Shown here in pieces: positions 58,201-64,000 of a stretch of 64,000 bases of DNA; positions within the stretch are counted from its first letter, which is position 1, and the number at the start of each line of letters is the position of its first letter. A program made the translations under genes and the position numbers. The stretch lies in NCBI GenBank assembly GCA_012845835.1, contig JABAKD010000013.1, positions 534,501-598,500 of the forward strand. The letters are read 5' to 3'. Source of the DNA: Undaria pinnatifida. Taxonomy: Eukaryota; Sar; Phaeophyceae; Laminariales; Alariaceae. The notes beneath the pieces were generated by a model that worked only from the letters and a program-made list of their open reading frames with translations, was not told the DNA's origin and ran no database searches.

Positions 58201-59752
58201 TGCTCGTCGAGTATATGCATACCACTTGTGTTTTCGTTAGGTAATCAGTTTGGGGTTAAGAAAGGTACAAACTTACTCACGCCACACGTTAAGAGCCTCA
58301 GAAAAAAACAGGGCTTTTCACGGGTCATGACCCGACCCGCGGGTCGGGTCAAGGGGGTTTCAAAATCCCGCGGGTCGGGTCAGGTCATGGCGGTTTCAAA
58401 ATCTCGCGGGTCGGGTCGCGTCATGACCTGCAAGATACGGGTCACTCGCGGGTCAAGCCATCATGACCCGTGAGTTGTTTTCGGCTGACCCGTGGGTCAA
58501 ACACGCGGATCTGGCCCGCGGATCCGCCTTCTTCAAAGTTACAGCTGAGGGCCGTTGCCGTGCAGGCGCCCCGCGGGTTGGACCCGCGGATACGTGTAAT
58601 ACAAAACTTACCGCTTCCTGCCTCTCTCGTGCCGATGCTCCGATCATATGTCATCACAGCGTGTATAACAATCACCAGGCAGTAGCCACTCGTACCAAGA
58701 CACTCGTACGAAGACATAGAGACATAGAGCAGTGTGACGCGAATCCCGTGCCGGATGAAGCCGTAGCAGGTACCTGGTATTATATATGTTATCATACTAC
58801 CAGACTGAGTACGAAATGTGACCAAACGTAAAAAGGCAGGGGCAGTCGTCGTCGAAGCAGCAGCATTGGCAGCAGCAAGCACCAACAGCAGACCCCGGAT
58901 CCTCGCGGATCGCAGCCCCTGCTGACAGATCCACCGCCCCAGTTGTGAGCTTGCTGCCGGAGGCGGCTCAGCTAGGCTGCTTGCCGGGGCCGGAGACCGC
59001 ATAAATAACTAGCTCGCTCGTGGGGTCGCTCGTCGGGTGGACCCGGTGGTCTAGCGCTACGGGCGTGCCTAATTGCCCATGCATGGGTTGCGGTCTCTCT
59101 CGTTTTTCGCGCGCACACCACATAATAATGCTGCAAACAATGCCGGTACAAAAACCAGCGAGCACAACATCCTGGGAACAGTACGAGGGACCAAGGACCA
59201 ACCAACCGACCGAGGTATATATGCTTTGACCCGCGACTTTTCGACTTTGACCCGTGAGAAGTGTCACGGGTCAAGTCGACCTGACCCGCGTGAAACCCGC
59301 ATCTCGCGGGTCACCCGGATTGTGTCGGGTCGGGTCGGGTCAGGAGGATTTCAAAATCTCGCGGATCGGGCCAGGAGGATTTCGTCGGGTCAGGAGGATT
59401 TGAAATCTCGCGGGTCGGGTCGGGTCGGGTCGGGTTAAGACGTCTCGAAATTCTCACGGGTCGGGTCGGGCCCGACCCGCGAGACTTGACCCGACCCGTG
59501 AAAAGCCCTGGAAAAACAATGGTTGGTGATGTCACATCTACTGTACGACCAACTACGAGTACCATACCATGGTATCAACTATCGAACCAACAATCGCTGT
59601 CGGCTGATCAACCAACAACCGTTGCCCTTGATGCTGGCTTGTGCAATCAGGTGGTTCGCAACTTCGGCAAGCGTCTTCAGAGCTACGGCGTGACGGTGAA
59701 GGAGCTGTCGGGAGACCAGAGCCTCAGCCGCCAGCAGATACAAGAGACTCAG
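43260..59752 (+). CDS. BRR2: Brr2 (SNRNP200) U5 snRNP helicase, 5' part of gene, 15 exons
   Basis: Brr2 is the Ski2-like RNA helicase that unwinds U4/U6 to activate the spliceosome. Exons: 43260-43304, 45008-45145, 45643-45821, 46563-46665, 46938-47018, 47734-47851, 48365-48578, 50267-50339, 52044-52115, 53009-53092, 53436-53642, 54930-55057, 56097-56214, 57237-57458, 59651-59752. All phases join, giving about 628 codons collinear with the Brr2 N-terminus: [87 protein letters not shown], then Walker A. Start ATG: MAEDAVR, with the context GCAAACATGG. The next expected exon (motif TPEKWD) is not found by 64000, so the gene continues past the window or is broken. Confidence 0.95.
45838..46360 (+). 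repeat. GGTGTT/GGTGGT array in BRR2 intron 3
   Basis: About 520 bp of (G,T)-only hexamer-like repeats starting 17 nt after the 5' splice site. All frames are open on both strands; the resulting Val/Gly- or Asn/Thr/Pro-rich frames are not genes. Confidence 0.9.
47040..47570 (+). repeat. Polypurine GGGAGGGA array in BRR2 intron 5
   Basis: About 530 nt that is almost pure purine on the transcribed-sense strand, with dozens of G3-G4 runs, a 14-nt G run at about 47202-47215 and a 16-nt one near 47506. It can form G-quadruplexes or H-DNA. The 260-codon minus-strand frame over it is an artefact. Confidence 0.9.
48263..48295 (+). repeat. Duplicated 5' fragment of BRR2 exon 7 inside intron 6
   Basis: This 33-bp block matches exon 7 (48366-48398) at 30 of 33 bases. 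All three differences are third-codon positions that leave [10 protein letters not shown] unchanged. The splice acceptor CAG of the exon is altered (ATCAGGCG becomes ATCGACG), so it is not a usable exon as it stands. Confidence 0.8.
48600..49320. repeat. Degenerate GATTACCGATTGCTGATT array in BRR2 intron 7
   Basis: ACCGATTAC / TGATTGC / ACCGATTGC words recur over 700 bp with increasing divergence toward the 3' side. Confidence 0.75.
50347..50509 (+). repeat. Pentanucleotide array (GAACC)n in BRR2 intron 8
   Basis: About 32 nearly perfect units, starting 8 nt after the exon 8 donor GTAAGC, so exon and microsatellite almost touch. Confidence 0.95.
50702..50928. repeat. Three 75-bp tandem repeats in BRR2 intron 8
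   Basis: Units starting at 50702, 50777 and 50852 share CCGCGACATGCCGCG, GAGCTTAACTA, CAATTTGTTT and CACCTGAGGACCTT, with few substitutions. Confidence 0.95.
50985..51095. repeat. Palindromic GCATATATAGCATATATATGC tract
   Basis: Alternating GCATATATA and TATATGC words that can fold on themselves, lying just upstream of the family B copy. Confidence 0.8.
51101..51220 (+). repeat. Dispersed repeat family B, copy 4
   Basis: Closest to the copy at 11005. It shares CTCCAGC(T)TGAGATCGA, TTTTGTCGAAACTCATCTTTGC and CTCCGATCGCGCGT, and ends GTCCTCATTAAGGATATA. Confidence 0.7.
52434..52620. mobile_element. MITE family E, copy 2, in BRR2 intron 9
   Basis: 187 bp. The ends TAGTGTTGAAACCGACAAATGTCA and, reversed, TAGTATTGAAACCGTCGAATGTCA form a strong imperfect inverted repeat. 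The interior has GGTTGG/CCAACC words, as in copy 1 at 33788. Confidence 0.7.
53009..53092 (+). CDS. BRR2: BRR2 exon 10, followed by a GC-AG intron
   Basis: 28 codons, VLLKN...[12 protein letters not shown]...AIQ, collinear with Brr2. The donor reads CAG|GCAAGT, the standard GC 5' splice site context, and the next acceptor is TTGTGCAG at 53435. No GT donor nearby preserves the frame. Confidence 0.85.
53180..53335. repeat. AGCAGTAGTAG-type repeats in BRR2 intron 10
   Basis: AGCAGTAGC and AGTAGTAG triplet runs interrupted by TAATAGTA, in the short intron with the GC donor. Confidence 0.75.
54164..54245 (+). pseudogene. Decayed copy of the BRR2 exon 11 3' end
   Basis: Aligns with 53563-53642 (CCAGGGC...TTGGTGAAG...GGCGGTGCGG...GAGGGAGG...GATGTCGACAAC). 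It carries a TGA in the original frame and has GC instead of GT after the terminal AAG. Confidence 0.7.
54325..54408 (+). other. BRR2: Possible cassette exon: intact copy of the BRR2 exon 11 3' end
   Basis: 54346-54408 matches the last 21 codons of exon 11 with five amino-acid changes and keeps GAAGGD and DTMD. It ends AAG|GTGATG. Upstream is a possible acceptor ACTACAG at 54324; from there 84 nt (28 codons) are open in phase 0-0, so inclusion between exons 11 and 12 would keep the frame. Transcription is not shown by sequence alone. Confidence 0.5.
55490..55815 (+). repeat. (CCTGT)n / (CCTTCCCTGT)n array in BRR2 intron 12
   Basis: About 60 pentamer units: first seven CCTGTCCTTC dimers, then mostly CCTGT. 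All three plus frames are open. A (GCTC)n run precedes it at 55308-55332. Confidence 0.95.
56240..56310. repeat. CCCCATAAAAGGCGGT repeats in BRR2 intron 13
   Basis: Three tandem versions of CCCC(A/T)TA(A/T)AAGGCGG(T/C), followed by GAAAATCGCTTGGCGTGAC. It resembles the 14694-14927 element (GCGGTTGAAATCGGTTGGCACGAC). Confidence 0.6.
57237..59752 (+). CDS. BRR2: BRR2 exons 14-15: first RecA domain of the N-terminal helicase cassette
   Basis: Exon 14 (74 codons, phase 0-0, after TATCGCAG, donor GAG|GTGAGC) carries LNRIQSKM, the Walker A motif APTGAGKTN, and motif Ia APMKALVQE. Exon 15 (34 codons, after CAATCAG, donor CAG|GTATTC) carries [12 protein letters not shown] and ELSGD, matching motif Ib. 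These motifs show that the catalytic cassette is intact as far as seen. The intron between them (2.19 kb) holds the hAT-like element at 58309-59510. Confidence 0.95.
57545..58060. repeat. CAATCAACCAAC-type and CACTATCG repeats in BRR2 intron 14
   Basis: Degenerate CCAATCAATCAACC words over about 400 bp, then ACTATCGCACTGTCGC and GGTAGCACTATGGTAGCACT repeats. Confidence 0.75.
58309..59510. mobile_element. hAT-like non-autonomous transposon with 8-bp target duplication
   Basis: A 1202-bp element in BRR2 intron 14. The termini CAGGGCTTTTCACGGGTC and its exact reverse complement form an 18-bp perfect inverted repeat. The flanks are GAAAAAAA (58301-58308) and GAAAAACA (59511-59518), a 7/8 match as expected for a hAT 8-bp duplication. 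Both subterminal regions have many GACCCG/CGGGTC words and a repeated GGATTTCAAAATCTCGCGGGTC block. No transposase frame is visible. Confidence 0.8.
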
Positions 59753-59810
59753 GTATTCCCTTCGTGCCGCACGTTAGTCAACTGGCCGATGTACAACCAC
59801 GGTCAATAAC

Positions 59811-59846
59811 CAGAGCCTCGGCCGCCAGCACATTCACGAAACTCAG
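59811..59846 (+). repeat. Duplicated 3' fragment of BRR2 exon 15 in the following intron
   Basis: The 36 bp match 59717-59752 at 31 positions (CAGAGCCTC.GCCGCCAGCA.AT.CA.GA.ACTCAG), 94 bp downstream. The donor GT is replaced by AT, so it cannot splice as a copy of the exon. Confidence 0.75.
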
Positions 59847-59859
59847 ATGGTTATTTTTG

Positions 59860-61190
59860 GCGCTTTAGTCACGTGACTACGGCTATGAAGTGGCTGACTA
59901 TGGTTGGCGGACAAGGCATTTGTTCGCTGGGTGTTACGGTTGCAAACCTTCACGTGGTAGGTTGTTGCAGAGGTAAGGCGCTTTTGTATCTATCTGGTGC
60001 GCTTGTGGGTCGCAATGTGTATTACCTCGTATGGAGAATGGCTAGATTATCAATTGGTTGGCTTGCTTTCCCATGCAAGTAATGACTACCAGATATGATA
60101 GCTTTCACTTGAACCAACTCAAAGCCGTATTAATTGCATGAAGGATTTAAGGTTTTCGTTGTAAAACTTGTGCAAATTTTGTGTACGTATGAACGTTGAA
60201 CGCTTTTTTCATTGACGGTAGCTTCGATGCAATTTTTTCGTTTACTTATGATGATTTTTTTTTTTTTAATTTTTTTCCACCGGTGAATGAGGAAATATAA
60301 CCACACCTCCACGTATTTTCACACATGTCGTTTGTCAACTTAACCCGAGTGTATTCGCAATACAGCGCTAGCTGGCGTATGCTTCTGTTGCCGTGGCAAC
60401 GACAGCGCGAGCTGTCCCTGACGGAGGGGAGAGCCAAGTACAATAATCAACAAATCAAGTGTAGTAAAATAAAACTCATGTATCTAAATACGACGATGTA
60501 TCAAAACATCGAAAAGTACAGGCTGGTTCACGTAATATTTTACCAGTTATATATATTCCCTGCGAATGCCCACGCTGTTTTTTTTATTCATACCGTGAAA
60601 TTTTGCACACGTCTTCTATATGCCATTGCGAAGACCTCACCTGTCGATTTTTTCTTTTTTTCTTTGTAAGATTTTTCGCCTGTGGCGATCTTTTGGAAAA
60701 TGTGGCCCACCTTAGACCCAAACGTTTCGGCGAAAAAAAAAAAGGAAAACCCCCCGGAGGTCAGGCCTCGGGATGGGCATCATGTAGAACACGTCTGCAA
60801 TTTTTCGGGGTCTATCTCTCAAAAACGGCGTGGAGATTTGAACTTTCGTGCGTGAAAATGAGTAAGATACGTTGTTTCCTTCAAATGACTCGATTTCAGT
60901 GTTGGATCCAGCTTTTTTCGCTAGATTCTGCTTGATGTTGAACACAGGCAGGTCAGATCTTCGTTTTTTTGCCCGAATTTTTCTGCAGACATGCCTTGGA
61001 GTACCTCCAACCGGTTCGTGCAAAATGCGGCGCTTTTTTTTTTTCTCGCCTCCGCTTGGGAAAAGCCTGAATATTATTGAAGAATATGCAGGCCTGTCAT
61101 TGGTTATACGAGTTGTGCGCCTAGAGACAGCCCGAAGCCGTTAAAAAACAACTGCCAAACGTCACCCTCTTCCATTGGTCATGGGTCAGG
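59860..61190. other. Probable BRR2 intron 15, no exon recognised
   Basis: A-rich and T-rich homopolymers with no match to the next Brr2 segment. TCCACGTATTTTCACACATG at 60307 echoes 25873. Open frames around 60600-61144 show no domain. Confidence 0.4.
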
Positions 61191-61197
61191 ATAATTC

Positions 61198-61490
61198 CGG
61201 TCGCCCCGGTGGCGTATCAGGTTATCCTCGAGCCTGGTATAGGTCAGTTTCGTGACTTCGAATCCCCCCGAATGCATACTCATATAAATTCATGGGGACT
61301 TTTTCTCGTGCACAAATTGATTTGCGGAAAGCGCGAGAGCGTGAGTTGGCAAGACTCGATGAAAAATCGACGAGAAGTGGGATTGCTGAACGCTATGTGC
61401 GATAAAAATTGAAGGCAAGAACCGGGGGCGCGAAGGGACGACACCTGTGACAACGGCTTGTCCAGAAGCTGGGAAGTAGATGTGTTTAAA
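61198..61490 (+). mobile_element. SINE-like element, family A, copy 4
   Basis: Full-length: CGGTCGCCCCGGTGGCGTATCAGG, GACTTCGAATCCCCCCGA, AAGCGCGAGAGCGTGAGTTGGCAA, and 3' CTTGTCCAGAAGCTGGGAAGTAG, then an A tail. Closest to copies 1 and 3. Confidence 0.75.
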
Positions 61491-61499
61491 AAAAAATAG

Positions 61500-62850
61500 T
61501 AGTAATAATAGTGTTTGCGAAAATACGTTTCTAAAAATTTACTTGCCTTCCGCTAAAAAAAGTGAATTGCCTTCCCACCGAGTTTTTGGTGTGTTTGCGC
61601 TAGCGGTAAACAAAATCCTGCCGGCGACGCCTCCGAAATTTAGAAGGGAAACGGGGATGTGCGCGATTGTAATATACGTACGAGTACATACAGCAGCAGC
61701 AGCAGTACGAGTACTCGTAGTATTATATGCATATGTACCATTTTGATTTTTTTGCCTAGTCCGTCCCTTTTTCTCCGCCGGCGCAGAGTTTTTTGGTGTG
61801 CTTTCTTCTGCAATGCGATCAGACTACCCGTCGGTATATTATCAGCCGTGTGCCGGGCTCATGGGACGTCCGTGGCGCGAGCTATGGCCGCGGAAAGCCG
61901 CCGAGACTGGCTCTATTTTGCGGGGTACGAGACACTTCTGTCCCCGGGCAACCACACACTAGACGTATTTAAGCCTCGAGGTTAGGTCTTAAGTACTTCC
62001 AACTGGAAGAGCTAGGCCATTCGATATTCGACCTTAAACGCATAAAAAAAACACCATATGTCTAAAACTCGAAATAGTGGTCTCTTTCAGTACGCATAAA
62101 AAGAAAAGCCGAGGAAAGATCAAACTACTTGAAAATAGACTATGATATTTCTGCACTACTCCAGACGCAGATGGCAAGACGAGGATTTATGTCATGAGTC
62201 AGCACATGAGTGGGTGGAAACTTCGAGAAAGACCCTCCCCTGCCCATGCTGTGCGAGCTTGAACAAACGGCCAAAACAAATAACTGGTGCCTGGCAAAAA
62301 CATTGAGTGCTGCGTACTCCATACTCGCTTCATATGTAGGATACCTCGCAGGCGTCTGCCGCCTTCGGTGTGCCTCAGTGTGGCAGTCAGTACAGCAGCA
62401 CAGCAGGACTGGCCCTCAACCCGGTTCAATTTCCACCCTCGAAATGTAGGCATCCGTCTGATGTTTCCTCGAGCTTTTGTCGTCTGAAATGCTGTTGTTT
62501 GCTGGAAAATACTCGGAAAATTGCTTCAAATATGCACTTAGGCCAAAATGTGCCCAAGTGCATATTTTGGGAAAATCCATATCTCACCGTGGTCTGCCGT
62601 GGTCGTTAGGTCGATGAAATAGACCTATTTTGTAGACATTTAAGACACGATAGGGCTTAATTTGGTTTAGAGCCTAAAATATAGGCATATCGTCAGGCTT
62701 AAATACGTCTACTACACACACGGCGGAACTTTAGTCCTCGCGCGTACATCGGGGTGGCATCAAAATGTATTTGCGAGAGAATTTTCCCGCACTGCTAGAC
62801 GCAGGCGCGGTGTATATGTACCCGCTGCAACGACGTGAACTATATCATTA
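61500..62850. other. Non-coding stretch
   Basis: No gene recognised. A short CAGCAGCAGCAG run lies at 61690-61705. The TATTTTGTAGACATTTAAG / AAAATATAGGCATATCG words at 62600-62700 are unclassified. Confidence 0.4.
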
Positions 62851-64000
62851 CTGTGAGTTCTCCCTCACAATTGACACGGTGGTTACCATACAGCAGTAGC
62901 GAAACCTGTATAAAGAGATATAAAGTAGCAACACAACCCAAGCAAAAGTAACGATGTGCACACAACAGACCATATCGGCAACAAACATCGGTATGAACTG
63001 TCTACGATCACAGCAGCCGCAAGCAACCGCAGAGAGCGGCAATAATATATAGATCATAAAAAATCAAATTTTATTGAGAACGGGATTTTTTTCTGGATGG
63101 ACCGAGGAGAATAAATACACAAGACGTTTACTCTCATCAAAAGAACATACACAGCGGTTTTACAATAGAGCACCACCAGCAAGCAGCACGTAGTCCATAG
63201 ACTCTAAGTTTACTGCGAGTTCTCCCTCACAATTGACACGGTGGATACCATACAGCAGTAGCGAAACCTGTATAAAGAGATATAAAGTAGCAACACGACT
63301 CAAGCAAAAGTAACGATGTGCACACAACAGACCATATCGGCAACAAACATCGGTATAAGCACGCGGGGAAAAATACTGGACACAGAAAACAAACAACAAA
63401 TTGACACCAATGATTCCTCTAACAGCAGCGACAGCAGTACAAACCCATCACACAGCGAAAATGATCAAGACAACAATAGCGGCAACAATAACAATTCTGG
63501 TCAATGGTCCATTATTCCCGAGATTGGTGATGGTGCATGTTTATTAAGATGTATTTCGCGTCGTGTGCACAACAACCCAGCTTTACATCACATCGTCCGT
63601 GCACATATCATTGCCCACATCACAACCAATTTGTACACCGTTTTCCCAGGATCAGGTTTCAACACCTTCCACGACAGCATCTTAGCTGGAGCAAATCAAG
63701 GTCATGTAGATAATAAAGAATCATTTGTCGGTGTAAACAAGATATTTTTCTGAACGGAACAAACAACGCCAACGTGCCCGAAAAAGTTCCGTTTGTCTTG
63801 CAAAGTTCCGTCAGCAGCACCACCAGCAAGCAGCACGTAGTCCATAGACTCTAAGTTTACTGTGAGTTCTCCCTCACAATTGACACGGTGGTTACCATAC
63901 AGCAGTAGCGAATTAAGCGCGCGGGGAAAAATACTGGACACAGAAAACACACAACAAATTGACACCAATGATTCCTCTATAACAGCAGCGACAGCAGTAC
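62851..64000 (+). repeat. Tandem repeat containing an OTU-type ORF
   Basis: The block CTG(T/C)GAGTTCTCCCTCACAATTGACACGGTGG(T/A)TACCATACAGCAGTAGCGAA starts at 62851, 63213 and 63860. Copies 2 and 3 are also preceded by the same 43-bp segment (GCACCACCAGCAAGCAGCACG...), 647 bp apart. Copy 1 loses similarity after CATCGGTAT (about 62995). Copy 3 lacks roughly 100 bp between TAGCGAA and the GGGGAAAAATACTGG block and runs off the window. GTGAG...CTCAC is a small hairpin. Confidence 0.85.
63316..63753 (+). CDS. OTU-like cysteine protease, truncated ORF
   Basis: 145 codons from ATG to TGA. After a Ser/Asn/Asp-rich leader of about 65 residues it reads IPEIGDGACLLRCIS, the OTU active-site Asp-Gly-x-Cys segment, then VRAHIIAHI, a typical following helix. 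The frame ends before the catalytic His motif, so it is probably inactive or continues by splicing. OTU domains are deubiquitinases and are also common in mobile elements; its place inside a tandem repeat favours the latter. Which applies here is unknown. Confidence 0.55.
   Translation: MCTQQTISATNIGISTRGKILDTENKQQIDTNDSSNSSDSSTNPSHSENDQDNNSGNNNNSGQWSIIPEIGDGACLLRCISRRVHNNPALHHIVRAHIIAHITTNLYTVFPGSGFNTFHDSILAGANQGHVDNKESFVGVNKIFF

Noticed and set aside
1-64000. CRISPR arrays, bacterial operons, plasmid or phage modules
   Set aside because: Tandem repeats here have no unique equal-length spacers and no cas-like genes; all recognised genes are intron-containing and eukaryotic.

Overview
Eukaryotic nuclear DNA, intron-rich and very repeat-rich. 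Three protein-coding loci can be read exon by exon. The long introns, short symmetric exons, abundant G/C homopolymers and microsatellites, and a Brr2 gene split into many small exons fit a brown alga or related stramenopile (Ectocarpus-like). That placement is inference; no taxon-specific marker was found. Nothing bacterial (operons, Shine-Dalgarno sites, CRISPR) was seen.

Layout. (1) 1-17.9 kb: no recognisable protein gene. It holds dispersed repeats: a ~300 bp tRNA-derived SINE-like family (A), a ~100 bp family (B), a hairpin-ended family (C), a tandem array of 73-nt tRNA-like sequences, an element with perfect 21-bp inverted ends, and several degenerate minisatellites. (2) 18.13-20.64 kb (+): the last exon of a villin-headpiece protein. 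(3) 23.45-39.45 kb (-): a PLAA/Doa1/Ufd3 orthologue, with a seven-exon WD40 and PFU core joined in phase plus tentative first and last pieces. Its introns hold microsatellites, a MITE and a degenerate hAT-like element. No PUL domain was found. (4) 39.5-43.26 kb: spacer between PLAA and BRR2, which are divergently transcribed, filled with family C copies. (5) 43.26-59.75 kb (+), running off the window: 15 consecutive exons of the U5 snRNP helicase Brr2, all phases compatible, up to the first RecA domain. A ~1.2 kb hAT-like element with a near-perfect 8-bp target duplication sits in intron 14. (6) 59.75-64 kb: Brr2 intron 15 or downstream DNA, with a SINE A copy and a tandemly repeated, truncated OTU-protease ORF.

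Most unusual signal. Short fragments of coding exons are tandemly duplicated into the neighbouring intron at four places in two unrelated genes (PLAA exon D; BRR2 exons 7, 11 and 15). One copy (54325-54408) has an acceptor, a donor and an open 84-nt phase 0-0 frame, so it could be a cassette exon. Another copy differs from its exon only at synonymous third positions. Alongside this, five introns use 13-16 nt pure-C tracts before the 3' splice site, and a 9-mer palindrome-like motif, TACC(A/T)GGTA, recurs 17 times by eye where about 0.5 is expected.

Functionally, Brr2 (spliceosome activation) and PLAA/Doa1 (ubiquitin-Cdc48 pathway) are unrelated housekeeping proteins; their adjacency is probably incidental.
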